Shown here: in pieces, positions 46,869 to 58,027 of the stretch
How positions within the stretch are numbered: position 1 is the stretch's first letter
Layout: each line of letters begins with the position of its first letter
From: Peronospora farinosa
Taxonomy: Eukaryota > Oomycota > Peronosporomycetes > Peronosporales > Peronosporaceae
Reading direction: 5' to 3'
DNA length: 64,000 bases
Assembly: GCA_947646735.1 (NCBI GenBank)
Contig: CANTFK010000986.1
Span: forward strand, 1 to 64,000
The notes under the pieces: model-generated
The model's input: only the letters and a program-made list of their open reading frames with translations
The model's database searches: none
Told to the model about the DNA's origin: nothing
Translations under genes and position numbers: made by a program

Positions 46869-47724
46869 TGGTGAGGGTAGGCGGGTTAGCGGCCTCGGGC
46901 TGTCGTGAACTCGCGGCTACAGGGGTAGCCGAAACATTGGGCTGCTGGGTAGCAGGCGCATAATGCGTTCGTTGGGATTTCAACTTTCCCCGGGCCTTCA
47001 ATTTAGCGTAATCATAACGCATCTTCCGCTCAAGTCGAACATCTGCCACATCGGCGCTTGCCCGTAGGGCCCACATGCTGCTTAAACGTCGCGCATAATG
47101 CGCCCAGCGGCTGAAAGCCGTGTCTTCTTCGTTCTCGGTTTCCCCCGGGAACAGAAGGATGGGAACACCCTTCATCGGAGGAACTGGCGCACCGCGCACT
47201 TGCCTATTAAGGCGTGCCAAGTATTGGCTTTGAGTAGTGATATGGGGCTCCAGATATCGTTGTCGAAGTGCCGTGCGTGTGGCAACATCCTCAGGCGAAA
47301 TGGCCTCAGGCCCAATGGTCCAACCAGAAAGGGAATGCCCAGATGCTTCCTTTAGGCGTTCTTCCACCGTAGGTGGCTTGAACCTGTACTGTCGGTGATC
47401 CTTCAGCCGCGTCATGTTCTTCGTTCGGCGCTTGGCGCCTTCCTCTTGGTCGATGGACCGCTGTTGCTGCTCGTCGAGTGGATTGGTAACCGTTACCGTT
47501 GATGATACCTCAGGCGGGTCACGTAACGCTGTTAGCGCATCTGCTGCACCACGTTCAGGGAACGGATTCGGTGCATGACGAGTGTCATCTTCACCCGTGA
47601 GGGTGGCTAAAGGGGACCCATCGGGTCCCACAAAGACGGTGTCACTTTCGTAATCAACCGCTTCTTCAAGGTCGTCCTCAATAAGGTCCCTAAGAGTCTG
47701 TGACTCACTGCCGGGAGGCGTCAT
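46441..47724 (-). CDS. Antisense ORF of element A, 427 residues, unknown function
   Basis: Runs opposite to gag-pol from ATG 47724 (MTPPGSESQ...), about 110 bp inside the 3' LTR, to 46441, overlapping the last 428 nt of pol on the other strand. Seen: an acidic, Thr/Pro-rich N-terminus; a middle segment [19 protein letters not shown] with a basic helix-like [20 protein letters not shown]; a basic patch QKRPRRMGS that could be nuclear-localising; and a C-terminal heptad-like coiled coil (about residues 375-420, [20 protein letters not shown]...). I recognise no family. Its transcript would have to start in or near the 3' LTR. Known: antisense ORFs occur in some plant gypsy elements, and the retrovirus HTLV-1 has an antisense gene; no homology is claimed. 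A full-length counterpart with one stop exists in B. Confidence 0.65.
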   Translation of the reverse strand: MTPPGSESQTLRDLIEDDLEEAVDYESDTVFVGPDGSPLATLTGEDDTRHAPNPFPERGAADALTALRDPPEVSSTVTVTNPLDEQQQRSIDQEEGAKRRTKNMTRLKDHRQYRFKPPTVEERLKEASGHSLSGWTIGPEAISPEDVATRTALRQRYLEPHITTQSQYLARLNRQVRGAPVPPMKGVPILLFPGETENEEDTAFSRWAHYARRLSSMWALRASADVADVRLERKMRYDYAKLKARGKLKSQRTHYAPATQQPNVSATPVAASSRQPEAANPPTLTITGEKRQRQQADPAHDAQKRPRRMGSPAEGESQTPMNSMIRDNPAILPDTGFDHGGAASAVDVPHGTAGSPEHRAKEEEADVSAQAHAELVQEVRSLREERQTMNSRLASLEESRTRMQGQLDMLAQMLRPATMPMGSARAP

Positions 47725-47835
47725 GTTGTGTGCCGTGAACAAACCGTGAGGTTTTAAACGTTCGCTAAAGCACTACCTCTAAGAGGAAAAATGTCGAGTG
47801 ACATTCTATGGGAACGTCAGTCTGGTGGGGGAGGG
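46869..47835. other. Region between pol and 3' LTR of element A
   Basis: 967 bp with no sense gene; most of it is taken by the antisense ORF. The last 12 bases (47824-47835, ggtgggggaggg) form the polypurine tract that primes plus-strand DNA synthesis, directly abutting the LTR. Confidence 0.8.
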
Positions 47836-48443
47836 TGTAACGGGGTTACACGACGGTTGTAGCGTCTTTCCGGGAGTTTACGGTTAAACTCCCCTTGTAT
47901 TGCATGTAATGCATTATGATACTTCTCTTTAGAGAGGTATTAAGTATAAGCGTTAAAAGGTAGATTCGATAAATCGATAACGCTGTACTAAGTACATCAT
48001 ACACAGATGTTTAGACGATACGTCGTCCAATAGCAAAGTCTGCATATAATAATTACTATTATAGTAATTAATCTAGTGTAGTGTACTTAGAGTAGGACTA
48101 TTCATAAAATCTTAAAGCATAAATAAAATCAGTTCTCCTTTTGAGTTTAAGATCACAAGTCGTTCTGACTTGTTCTCTTGTGCACTTCGTGCGTTGGTTC
48201 TCTGAACCTCTAAGCTTCTAGCTTGTTCTTGCACCTTGTGCGTTGGTTCTCTGAACCTTAAGCTTATTGCTTGACTGACTAAAGTCTCCCTCCTAGTTCC
48301 TTAGAACAGGGTTACTTTCAGTCGTTTAATTAGTTCCTTAGAACTAAGTGGCTTTTAGCCTTAACTCTATTTAGTTCTCTCGAACTAAGAGGCTTCCAGC
48401 CGAAAGTCTTCCTCTGGCTAAAGAGCTGTGCAGCTCCGCTACA
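47836..48443 (+). repeat. 3' LTR of element A (608 bp)
   Basis: Same ends as the 5' LTR. It is 31 bp shorter, because most of the two adjacent hairpins at 40394-40448 of the 5' LTR is replaced by a short remnant (aaggtagattcgataaatcg). A few single-base differences otherwise. Confidence 0.95.
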
Positions 48444-49035
48444 GGAAGCCTCTTAGTTCGAGAGAACTAAATAGAGTTAAGGCTAAAAGCCACTTAGTTC
48501 TAAGGAACTAATTAAACGACTGAAAGTAACCCTGTTCTAAGGAACTAGGAGAGAGACTTTAGTAAGTCAAGCAATAAGCTTAAGGTTCAGAGAACCAACG
48601 CACAGGGTGCAAGAACAAGCTAGAAGCTTAGAGGTTCAGAGAACCAACGCACGAAGTGCACAAGAGAACAAGTCAGAACGACTTGTGATCTTAAACTCAA
48701 AAGGAGAACTGATTTTATTTATGCTTTAAGATTTTATGAATAGTCCTACTCTAAGTACACTACACTAGATTAATTACTATAATAGTAATTATTATATGCA
48801 GACTTTGCTATTGGACGACGTATCGTCTAAACATCTGTGTATGATGTACTTAGTACAGCGTTATCGATTATCGAATCCTAATCGATAAGATACGGTATTA
48901 CCGAATACCGTATCTCAACGCTTATACTTAATACCTCTCTAAAGAGAAGTATCATAATGCATTATATGCAATACAAGGGGAGTTTAACCGTAAACTCCCG
49001 GAAAGACGCTACAACCGTCGTGTAACCCCGTTACA
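48444..49035 (-). repeat. 3' LTR of element B, main part
   Basis: Starts with the ggaag target duplication, continues B's LTR and ends ...ccgttaca next to B's polypurine tract (49036-49047, ccctcccccacc on the plus strand). With 40222-40267 it makes a complete LTR of about 639 bp. Confidence 0.93.
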
Positions 49036-49145
49036 CCCTCCCCCACCAGACTGACGTTCCCATAGAATGTCACTCGACATTTTTCCTCTTAGAGGTAGTG
49101 CTTTAGCGAACGTTAAAACCTTACGGTTTGTTCACGGCACACAAC

Positions 49146-50429
49146 ATGACGCCTCCTGGCACTGAGTCACAGACTCTACGGGACCTCATTGAAGACGACC
49201 TTGACGAAGCGGTTGATTAGGAAAGTGACACCGTCTTTGTGGGACCCGATGGGTCCCCTTTAGCCACCCTCACGGGTGAAGATGACACTCGTCATGCACC
49301 GAATCCGTTCCCTGAACGTGGTGCAGCAGATGCGCTAACAGCGTTACGTGACCCGCCTGAGGTATCATCAACGGTAACGGTTACCAACCCACTCGACGAG
49401 CAGCAACAGCGGTCCATCGACCAAGAGGAAGGCGCCAAGCGCCGAACGAAGAACATGACGCGGCTGAAGGATCACCGACAGTACAGGTTCAAGCCACCTA
49501 CGGTGGAAGAACGCCTAAAGGAAGCATCTGGGCATTCCCTTTCTGGTTGGACCATTGGGCCTGAGGCCATTTCGCCTGAGGATGTTGCCACACGCACGGC
49601 ACTTCGACAACGATATCTGGAGCCCCATATCACTACTCAAAGCCAATACTTGGCACGCCTTAATAGGCAAGTGCGCGGTGCGCCAGTTCCTCCGATGAAG
49701 GGTGTTCCCATCCTTCTGTTCGCGGGGGAAACCGAGGACGAAGAAGACACGGCTTTCAGCCGCTGGGCGCATTATGCGCGACGTTTAAGCAGCATGTGGG
49801 CCCTACGGGCAAGCGCCGATGTGGCAGATATCCGACTTGAGCGGAAGATGCGTTATGATTACGCTAAATTGAAGGCCCGGGGAAAATTGAAATCCCCACG
49901 AACGCATTATGCGCCTGCTGCCCAGCAGCCCAATGTTTTGGCTACCCCTGTAGCCGCGAGTTCACGACAGCCCGAGGCTGCTAACCCGCCTACCCTCACC
50001 ATTACTGGTGAGAAGCGTCAGCGCCAACAGGCAGACCCTGCGCACGACGCTCAAAAACGTCCACGGCGTATGGGCAGTCCTGCCGAAGGGGAGTCTCAAA
50101 CTCCCATGAATTCCATGATTCGGGATAACCCCGCCATTTCACCAGATACTGGTTTTGACCATGGCGGCGACGCTTCTGCAGTAGACGTTCCACATGGAAC
50201 TGCAGGTTCCCCTGAGCATCGAGCAAAGGAGGAGGAGGCCGGTGTATCGGTACAAGCTCATGCCGAGCTTGTTCAGGAGGTACGGTCCCTTCGTGAGGAG
50301 AGGCAGACGATGAACTCCCGGCTGGAGTCCCTGGAAGAGAGTCGGACCCGAATGCAGGGTCAGCTTGACATGTTGGCGCAGATGCTTCGTCCCGCGACAA
50401 TGCCAATGGGCTCGGCGCGAGCGCCTTAA
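49146..50429 (+). pseudogene. Antisense ORF of element B, one nonsense codon
   Basis: Counterpart of the antisense ORF of A, with exactly the same 428-codon length and no indel. Codon 25 is TAG (49218-49220) where A has a tyrosine codon. Downstream the frame is open to the end, with about a dozen amino-acid differences from A. It overlaps B's pol from 50002. Re-initiation downstream is possible but the next ATG is far inside. Confidence 0.7.
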
Positions 50430-53400
50430 TGTTTACTTGGGACGGATCCCGATAAGGTTTCAACATGGCGACATAGAACACAGGATGTGTACGCAATTTG
50501 CGCGGCAAGTTAAGCGTATACGCTGTGCCTTTCTTGGCAATGACCTTAAAGGGTCCGATAAATCGTGGGCGCAACTTCGTCTTAAAGACAGCGGATACTA
50601 CATTGGTAGGTAGATTTTTAGCATTCAATAATACTTGGTCTCCGACCTTATAATCATTAATACAACCTCTGCCTTTCGCATCTGCATATTCCTTTTGTTT
50701 ATCTTGACTATCAGCCATTGCATCTTGCACATGTCGTAAGACATTCAGTCGCGTTGCGAGAAACGCATTTACCTGTTTCTTAACAGTATTAGGGCTGACA
50801 TCAGCAAGCCGATCGGCAACCTCTCCCCCACCAAGCCCTGAACCACTCGGTGGTAGCGTTAACGGAACGCGTGGGTGTGTGAGACCATTGACATAGAACG
50901 GAGTGTAGCCGGTGGAGGCGTGCACGGAATTATTGAGTGCAAACTCAACTACAGGGAGCATAGAGCTCCAACGCTTAGGCGTTTCAGCACAAACGCTGCG
51001 TAGGATATCTTCAACAACGCGATTTACGCGTTCGGTTTGACCATCGGTCTGCGGATGATCCGCCGTGGACATGTCCAAACGGGTGCCCAGCACCTGGAAG
51101 ACGGACTTCCAAAATTTACTCGTAAAACGAGGATCACGATCAGAAACAATTGCCACTGGCAAGCCATGTTGGCGAAACACCCGATCGATAAACAGCTCCG
51201 CTGTACCCACACCATCGATCGAATCTGGCACAGCCGCTAAGTGAGCCATCTTGCTCAAACGGTCAACAAAGACCACAATACCTGTATTGCCATGCGAATC
51301 TTTCGGTAGGCCAAATACAAAGTCCATACTAATGGACTCCCAGCACCCAGTGGGAATAGGCAAACTAGCCAGCGGCGCTGCCGAATGGGGCGAGGGTTTC
51401 ACCCGCTGACACATTTCACACGTACGCACATATGTGCTCACCCATTTGTATAATTTGGGCCACCAATAACTTTGGCATACTGCCCCATAGGTCTTTTCAC
51501 GACCCAAATGACCACCGATGGCGGTGTCATGTACCTCATAGAGGATACGATGTTTCAGGTCCTCGTCATGAGGAACTACAATACGCGGAGGATCCGCTAC
51601 ATCTGTACGATAGTACAACAGCCCCTCATCGATAGAATATCGATGGAGGCTTGCACGCAATCGTGCCGACAATTTAATGTCCGAGTCTTTAAACTCCTCA
51701 CTGCCAAGAGCATGTAGCAACGCTATACAGTGATCATCTTTAGCATACGCCGTACGAATGAGATCGGTGATAGAAGACGACAACATCGTCACATGAGCAA
51801 GCTCATAATCAGGTCTGCGTGACAACGCATCAGCCAAAGCATTTTGCTTGCCCGGCTTATATTTCACCTCGAAATTATATTCGGCAAAGAATGACAGCCA
51901 TCTGGCCATTCTCTGCGAGAGATGCGGCGACTGAGTCGCAGTGCGTAACGACGCATGATCGGTATAGATCACAAAAGGCTTTGAGCCCAGCAGATGAACT
52001 CTGAACTTGACCAGGGCATACTTCATCGCAAGTAGCTCTTTGTCGTGAACTGGATAGTTCTTTTCTGCAACTTTCAGCTGGCGAGATTTAAAAGCGATTA
52101 CACGCTCACGGCCTTCATCATCTGATTGTAACAGAGCACTGCCAATGGCAAAATCCGATGCGTCACAGACGACGCTAAACGGTCGGTCAGGGTCTGGCAA
52201 AGCCAAAATAGGAGCATGTAGAAGGCTTGCCTTCACCGCTTGAAAAGCATCCTCATGTTCGGCATGCCAACACCATTCCACATCTTTCTTAAGGAGATTG
52301 GATAATGGCCGAGCCATATCAGCGTAATTTTCGCTATACTTGTGTAAGTAATTGGCAAGCCCAAGCCATTTACGCAAGTCCTTTTGGGACTGTGGAACAG
52401 GCCAATCGACTATGGCTTTGACTTTGGCGGGATCCGCTCGTAGTCCTCGCTTTCCAATGAAGCACCCTAGAAAGGGAATTTCTTCGGCCTTGAAGATGCA
52501 CTTAGAGGCATTAGCATATAACTTATTAGTGCGCATGCACTCGAGCACTGCTCGTAAATGAACAATATGGTTCTCAATATCTGACCGACCATGTTCAGCT
52601 CGGCTATGGACAAAAATGTCATCAAAATACGTCTGTGCATAACTTCGATGGGGTCGAAACAGTTGCGTCACCAAACGGTTAAACGTAGCCGGAGCATTAG
52701 ATAGCCCTTGGGGCATCACTAACCACTCCCAGAGCATACCGCTCGGAGTACTAACAGCAGTAAGCGGAATATCACTAGCTCGCATGAGCAATTGGTAATA
52801 ACCATCGACTATGTCGAGCGCACTGTACATGGTACAACCGACCATATTGTTCTGAAGAACATCCTTTCTAGGTATCGGTGTCTGTGCAGGTATAGTGGCC
52901 GCATTGAGCTTATTATAAGCATGAACAATACGCCATTTACCATTTGGTTTCTTAACACAGAAAGTGGGTGTCGAGTGCGGAGATTTACTTTCACGCACCA
53001 TGCCCGCCGCGTGCTTTGCATGAAAAAACTCGTCAATGACGTCACACTGTTCTTTGGGTAAAGGCCACTGCCGTGTTACACAGTATTTGGTTCCGGGAAC
53101 CAAGTCAATTTCATGACGTACGCCCCTATCAGGTGGTAGAACCGACGGTGGATCGTGACACACCACGTCCTGGAATTCTTTTACCAAAGGATAGTAGGGA
53201 TCTGAAGGGTCCTTTAGAATAGATGCCCCACTACGTGCACTTAGTGCCGCTTTGGTATCTTCAAGGACTGTCTCATCGACAAGCGAGGATGAGTTCAGCT
53301 CGAGGTTAGGTCGAATGACCACCATATCGGACAGAGCACCTGCCTTCAAGGCCTGATGAAATTCATCCACAGACATTTCGTCTAGCTCTAAAAGAGCATT

Positions 53401-54852
53401 TAATGATGGGAGGGCCTCAAGGTCAACCTCACCATCTACATCACCTGTCACTCCGTTGACCAGGGTGTACAACTGGTCATTGACATTACTATGCGATAAA
53501 ACAGACGCTTTGCGCCTCGCAGCCGCCATCTGGCGACGCTGCCGTCTCATTGACGAGACCGTACTCTTTAAAGTACTTGGGATGTTATCTTCCCCAAGGT
53601 CAACAGACCCCTTGTCGTTTACCTGACCTATGTAAGGGCCGATGTCATTACCGACACCCAATGGGTCACTAGTACCAGTGACTTCACTAACAAGGTCATT
53701 GACCTTCACTCGCTCTATACGAGAGCCGATGTCATTACCGACACCCAGTGGGTCACTAGTACCAGTGACTTCACTAACAAGGTCATTGACCTTCACTCGC
53801 TCTATACGAGAGCCGATGTCATTACCGACATCCAGTGAATCGCATTTCCAGCCAATATCACTAACAAGGTCATCGACCTTAACTTGCTCTATACGAGAGC
53901 CGATGTCATTATCGACATCCAGTGAATCGCATTTACAGCCAATATCACTAACAAGGTCATCGACCTTAACTTGCTCAATACGAGAGCCGATGTCATTACC
54001 GACATCCAGTGAATCGCATTTACAGCCAATATCACTAACAAGGTCATTGGCCTTCACTCGCTCTATACGAGAGCCGATGTCATTACCGACATCCAGTAAA
54101 TCGCATTTACAGCCAATATTACTATGAGTTTCACTTAACGGAGTACGTGCCGTTCCACTAAGTGTCATTGAGCTCTGCTCGACACTAATATTGTTGACAT
54201 CGGAGTTTATCAACTCAGACACTCCAATGTCCAGCACATTAACTGAATCAGTTAATGGCTCGCGCCAATAGCACTTTTGTTTTCTAGCGAAGGTGGGTTC
54301 ATGACTCTCCAAAGCTTCGCTAGGAACATTGCGCGTTGCGCCTAAAGTTTTGGATCTCCAATCGATCCACGGCTCATGGCGTTCCAACCAGGCCATACCG
54401 AGAATGAGATCATATCTCGAGTCCAAATCTAGGACAAGACAGCGTTCAACGCTATTGAAATCTAAAAATTTCACACCTAAGTTCAACGGAGCTTTAGGAA
54501 CGGTGACACGTACACCAGTCGCGAGACGTACGGTTATACTGTCACCCTCTTGCGCTTCCAGCGCCTCAGCATACAGCTGACTCCCCTCAAGGGAGCGACG
54601 TCGGACATAGTTCCCTGACGCCCCTGAGTCAATTAAAATTGACCATGGTTTCTTAAAACCCTTAACGGTTGCCGACACAACCAACAAGCCTGGCTTGTAA
54701 TTTTTTTCTATGGGAGCATCCACAGAACCACCTGGGGCTAAGCCCTGTTTACCTTTACCTCCTAAGGATACAACAGAACTTAGTTCTTTCCCAGTAGGGC
54801 GCCCCGCGCCTACTGGGAGTTGACATTTTCCCCTGCGGTGCTCGCCTTTTGG
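50002..54852 (-). CDS. pol: Pol polyprotein of element B
   Basis: Same layout as pol of A and open throughout: protease DSG near the start, repeats, RT with YFDD, RNase H, integrase HHCC and D-D-E, chromodomain. From the GTG at 54723 it has 1573 residues, 29 fewer than A, exactly one minisatellite unit. The open frame extends back to 54852, overlapping gag by 43 nt in the -1 frame as in A. Other differences from A are scattered single residues, so the protein is probably functional. Confidence 0.94.
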   Translation of the reverse strand, partial: PKGEHRRGKCQLPVGAGRPTGKELSSVVSLGGKGKQGLAPGGSVDAPIEKNYKPGLLVVSATVKGFKKPWSILIDSGASGNYVRRRSLEGSQLYAEALEAQEGDSITVRLATGVRVTVPKAPLNLGVKFLDFNSVERCLVLDLDSRYDLILGMAWLERHEPWIDWRSKTLGATRNVPSEALESHEPTFARKQKCYWREPLTDSVNVLDIGVSELINSDVNNISVEQSSMTLSGTARTPLSETHSNIGCKCDLLDVGNDIGSRIERVKANDLVSDIGCKCDSLDVGNDIGSRIEQVKVDDLVSDIGCKCDSLDVDNDIGSRIEQVKVDDLVSDIGWKCDSLDVGNDIGSRIERVKVNDLVSEVTGTSDPLGVGNDIGSRIERVKVNDLVSEVTGTSDPLGVGNDIGPYIGQVNDKGSVDLGEDNIPSTLKSTVSSMRRQRRQMAAARRKASVLSHSNVNDQLYTLVNGVTGDVDGEVDLEALPSLNALLELDEMSVDEFHQALKAGALSDMVVIRPNLELNSSSLVDETVLEDTKAALSARSGASILKDPSDPYYPLVKEFQDVVCHDPPSVLPPDRGVRHEIDLVPGTKYCVTRQWPLPKEQCDVIDEFFHAKHAAGMVRESKSPHSTPTFCVKKPNGKWRIVHAYNKLNAATIPAQTPIPRKDVLQNNMVGCTMYSALDIVDGYYQLLMRASDIPLTAVSTPSGMLWEWLVMPQGLSNAPATFNRLVTQLFRPHRSYAQTYFDDIFVHSRAEHGRSDIENHIVHLRAVLECMRTNKLYANASKCIFKAEEIPFLGCFIGKRGLRADPAKVKAIVDWPVPQSQKDLRKWLGLANYLHKYSENYADMARPLSNLLKKDVEWCWHAEHEDAFQAVKASLLHAPILALPDPDRPFSVVCDASDFAIGSALLQSDDEGRERVIAFKSRQLKVAEKNYPVHDKELLAMKYALVKFRVHLLGSKPFVIYTDHASLRTATQSPHLSQRMARWLSFFAEYNFEVKYKPGKQNALADALSRRPDYELAHVTMLSSSITDLIRTAYAKDDHCIALLHALGSEEFKDSDIKLSARLRASLHRYSIDEGLLYYRTDVADPPRIVVPHDEDLKHRILYEVHDTAIGGHLGREKTYGAVCQSYWWPKLYKWVSTYVRTCEMCQRVKPSPHSAAPLASLPIPTGCWESISMDFVFGLPKDSHGNTGIVVFVDRLSKMAHLAAVPDSIDGVGTAELFIDRVFRQHGLPVAIVSDRDPRFTSKFWKSVFQVLGTRLDMSTADHPQTDGQTERVNRVVEDILRSVCAETPKRWSSMLPVVEFALNNSVHASTGYTPFYVNGLTHPRVPLTLPPSGSGLGGGEVADRLADVSPNTVKKQVNAFLATRLNVLRHVQDAMADSQDKQKEYADAKGRGCINDYKVGDQVLLNAKNLPTNVVSAVFKTKLRPRFIGPFKVIAKKGTAYTLNLPRKLRTHPVFYVAMLKPYRDPSQVNIKALAPSPLALSRDEASAPTCQADPAFGSDSLPGTPAGSSSSASPHEGTVPPEQARHELVPIHRPPPPLLDAQGNLQFHVERLLQKRRRHGQNQYLVKWRGYPESWNSWEFETPLRQDCPYAVDVFERRAQGLPVGADASHQ
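53640..54120 (-). repeat. 87-bp minisatellite in pol of element B
   Basis: Five full units plus partial ends, one unit fewer than A. The order of the CKCD and GTSD modules also differs from A, which points to unequal exchange or template slippage within the repeat. Confidence 0.92.
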
Positions 54853-55811
54853 CTAGGAGCAGGGCTTCGGCTTTGCCGATTTGAACGTTGCTTTCGCAAC
54901 GGACAGCTAGGGCGGAGATGCCTAGTGCTTCCGCACATGTAACATCTACGGATGCTACCTTGCTGCTCAGCAGCTTGAAGCTCAGCTTCTTCAGCATGGC
55001 TGAGGTCCATGGGTTCCGCCCTATTAGAGGTATTTGATTGATACCAGGGCAGACCATATCGAGCAGATTTAAAATTGAATTCAGCGTTAAATGCTACGCT
55101 TACTGCCTCCTCAAAAGTTGAAGGCTGGACACGGAAAACTTCCGTCCTGGCTACCCCAGTGCGAAGTCCCTCCATAAAAATGGTTACTCGGACTTCCTCT
55201 GCCAGTGGGTCCTGCTGCATAGCAGCAATGAGAGTTCTCAACTCTTGGACATAGTCCGACAATTCTTTCTTACCCTGTCGGGTAGCTAGGAAGCGTGAGC
55301 GCACACGATAAGCCTGATTAGGCGGTGCAAACACACAAGTTAATTGCTTTTTAAGCATCTCCCATGTGGGTAATGCAGCATTTACAGAGACACCGCTCGT
55401 TAGAGCCCACTCTCTAGCTCTTCCACCGAGCTTAGAAATGGCCAAGCCAACTCGTTGCTTATCGGATGCAAGCATGGCGGCATCCATTGCCATTTCAACT
55501 TCTCGGATCCAGAGGAGAAGGTTCTCTCCCTCCTTCCCCTCGAAGGTCTTGACACTTAAAACAAGTGGACGAGCCTTTGGCTCTGCATCGGTCACAGGTA
55601 CCGGAATGTACTGTATAGGCGCGGCTGACGCTGCCTGGTCATGGACCTGCCCGAGGAGCGTTGCCTCATAACGCATAAAGGCCTCAAGACGAGTATTCAG
55701 AACCTCGGGGCCTTGGGCCAAAAGGGCCTCGATTTGATCAGGCCCGACGAACGCAGATAGTTTATCTAAGGCGAGTCGTTGTGCCTCAGAGAGGTGATTT
55801 TGATTCTCCAT
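54810..55811 (-). CDS. gag: Gag polyprotein of element B
   Basis: 333 residues from ATG at 55811, colinear with Gag of A without gaps; only a few substitutions (for example [17 protein letters not shown] against [17 protein letters not shown]). The zinc knuckle [14 protein letters not shown] is intact. Capsid and RNA-binding role as in A. It ends 43 nt inside the pol frame. Confidence 0.94.
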   Translation of the reverse strand: MENQNHLSEAQRLALDKLSAFVGPDQIEALLAQGPEVLNTRLEAFMRYEATLLGQVHDQAASAAPIQYIPVPVTDAEPKARPLVLSVKTFEGKEGENLLLWIREVEMAMDAAMLASDKQRVGLAISKLGGRAREWALTSGVSVNAALPTWEMLKKQLTCVFAPPNQAYRVRSRFLATRQGKKELSDYVQELRTLIAAMQQDPLAEEVRVTIFMEGLRTGVARTEVFRVQPSTFEEAVSVAFNAEFNFKSARYGLPWYQSNTSNRAEPMDLSHAEEAELQAAEQQGSIRRCYMCGSTRHLRPSCPLRKQRSNRQSRSPAPSQKASTAGENVNSQ

Positions 55812-55871
55812 TCTCACAGAGGGTCAGTCTTTAAAGACTCAGGTGTAGGATTGACTACAAGTGCTACCAAG

Positions 55872-56508
55872 TGTAGCGGAGCTGCACAGCTCTTTAGCCA
55901 GAGGAAGACTTTCGGCTGGAAGCCTCTTAGTTCGAGAGAACTAAATAGAGTTAAGGCTAAAAGCCACTTAGTTCTAAGGAACTAATTAAACGACTGAAAG
56001 TAACCCTGTTCTAAGGAACTAGGAGAGAGACTTTAGTAAGTCAAGCAATAAGCTTAAGGTTCAGAGAACCAACGCACAGGGTGCAAGAACAAGCTAGAAG
56101 CTTAGAGGTTCAGAGAACCAACGCACGAAGTGCACAAGAGAACAAGTCAGAACGACTTGTGATCTTAAACTCAAAAGGAGAACTGATTTTATTTATGCAT
56201 AAGATTTTATGAATAGTCCTACTCTAAGTACACTACACTAGATTAATCACTATAATAGCAATTATTATATGCAGACTTTGCTATTGGACGACGTATCGTC
56301 TAAACATCTGTGTATGATGTACTTAGTACAGCGTTATCGATTATCGAATCCTAATCGATAAGATACGGTATTACCGAATACCGTATCTCAACGCTTATAC
56401 TTAATACCTCTCTAAAGAGAAGTATCATAATGCATTATATGCAATACAAGGGGAGTTAAACCGTAAACTCCCGGAAAGACGCTACAACCGTCGTGTAACC
56501 TCGTTACA
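55872..56508 (-). repeat. 5' LTR of element B (637 bp)
   Basis: tgtagcgg...tcgttaca on the plus strand; read on the minus strand it starts tgtaacga. It differs from B's 3' LTR at about half a dozen places. A primer site matching that of A lies just inside it (55855-55869, minus strand). Confidence 0.94.
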
Positions 56509-56513
56509 TCGCA
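56509..56513. repeat. Target-site duplication of element B, right copy (tcgca)
   Basis: Pairs with 40217-40221; joins the two halves of C's LTR when B is removed. Confidence 0.88.
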
Positions 56514-56604
56514 CGCGAAGGTAAGATGATCGAACCGCTTCCTCGCTTGTGCATAAGGTGAGTGCTAGTAGCACGAGGCAACTTCATAGAAGGGCCCGTC
56601 TACA
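56514..56604 (+). repeat. 5' LTR of element C, second part
   Basis: Last 91 bp of C's LTR, ending gtctaca. It is followed after two bases by a primer site tggtagcc (56607-56614). Confidence 0.82.
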
Positions 56605-56663
56605 CTTGGTAGCCTTAGTAGTCCTTCCCACAACCCGTCTTTCTGAGCGTGCGTGTGGTTGAG

Positions 56664-58027
56664 ATGGTCCTTAACATGGACTGGAGTGACTTTCCTCACC
56701 TCTCCCAACATCATAGGAAGTTGGCAGAGCATATGGCGCAGGGACTTGGTGAACAAGCCCTGGTCAACCTCTTGCAATGTCCTCCTGAGCAACATGTGGC
56801 TCAGTTGGAGCAATTTGAGGCGTTTGTGCTCGGACAGCGTAGAAATGCGTCCGAGGTAAACAGCCAAGCCACCGCTGAGTCCATCACTAAGACTCAGGAT
56901 GAGCTTAGGCTTGAGCAGGCACGGAATGAGGCGCTCAACAGAACTATTGAGACGCTCTCTGCCCGGCCTGCTCAACCGAGGCCCACTCGGATGGACCCTC
57001 CGAAGTTCGATGGAACTAGCCCTCACACGATTTTCACTGGCTATTAGCAGTGGAGCAATGTGGAGTGGCGCAGCTCATCGAAGACGACACCAGAATGGTG
57101 TCGTATGCCATGTCCAACTTGCGTGGCAAAGCGTCAGAGTGGGCATGCTCTGCGCTGATGGCTAATACTGATGCATTTCCATCATGGACGATCTTTAAGG
57201 CAGAGATTCGCGCCATGTATCAGCCGCCTAACAACGAAGTGTTGATTATGACGCGCTTCTTTGGAGCACGACAGGCGAAACGCTCTCTGCAAGAGTTTGT
57301 GCAGGAGATGAGTTCGCTGTCGGCGTCCATCAATGGGGAACCGATACCAGAGCGTATCAAGGTAGCCACGTTCATGAATGGACTTAGGCATGGCCCATCG
57401 CGTCAGGCCCTTTTCAGAAAGGTGCCAGCGACGATGGAAGAGGCAATTGACATTGCCTTAGTTGAGGAGCAATCCTACAACAGCGCCTCGGCGACAGCCT
57501 ATTGCAGGCCGTCGACCGAGAGGTCTGATGCCACTCCTATGGAGTTAGGCAATGCAGATGTGATCTGCTACAAGTGCGGCAAGCGCGGACATATGATAGC
57601 TCGCTGCCATGTCGAACTTGCTGCTGGGGCCAAGGCGCCCATTGAAAAGGTCGCCCAACCCGAAGGGAGGTGCGACAAACCAGCGTGCACGACGCACGGG
57701 TTCAGCACCTGCCCAAGATGGGTCGGGAAATGCGGGAGCGCAGTAGGGGCGGGATGCCCTACTGTCGCGGACTCTGTAGCTACCCCTAAGTTCAGAGTGA
57801 TCGAACAAATGGGTAGCATAGTCCCTGAGGTTCCGAAAGATCGGACCTCAACCCTTTTGGTCTATAGCATAGCTCGAGTACGAGGCTATGACCAAATGAT
57901 GACCCATCTCGTGGATTCGGATGCATCACAAAACTATGTGAAACTCGCGGATCTGAACAAGAGAGTCCGGCAAGTTATGAGTCGCTTTGCCAAGATGGCA
58001 AGCAAGAAGAGGCACTCGTTCGTATAG
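56664..58027 (+). pseudogene. gag-protease of element C, frameshifted
   Basis: First part (MVLNMDWSDFPHLSQHH...) stops after DGTSPHTIF because one base is missing near 57031 compared with the inverted copy C'. The second frame continues from 57050 with capsid-like sequence (SWTIFKAEIRAMYQPPNNE), a zinc knuckle CYKCGKRGHMIARC near 57570 and a protease motif DSDAS near 57915, where the catalytic DSG is changed to DSD. It ends at a stop at 58025-58027 after a further shift. In contrast to A and B, zinc knuckle and protease share one frame, so C is a different gypsy lineage. Confidence 0.82.

Larger units (their letters stand above)
40273..48443 (+). mobile_element. Ty3/gypsy chromovirus A, structurally intact
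   Basis: 8171 bp with LTRs at both ends (TG...CA), primer site, gag, pol ending in a chromodomain, an antisense ORF, a polypurine tract, and a 5-bp target duplication ggaag (40268-40272 / 48444-48448). All sense and antisense frames are open. The LTR pair differs by one deletion of about 31 bp and very few substitutions, so it is a young insertion. Confidence 0.96.
40222..56508 (-). mobile_element. Ty3/gypsy chromovirus B, nearly complete, interrupted by A
   Basis: Minus-strand element: 5' LTR 55872-56508, gag, pol, antisense ORF, polypurine tract, and a 3' LTR split into 48444-49035 and 40222-40272 by insertion of A. Flanked by tcgca on both sides. gag and pol are open; the antisense ORF has one stop. 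The LTRs differ from each other at only a few positions, so insertion was fairly recent. Confidence 0.93.
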
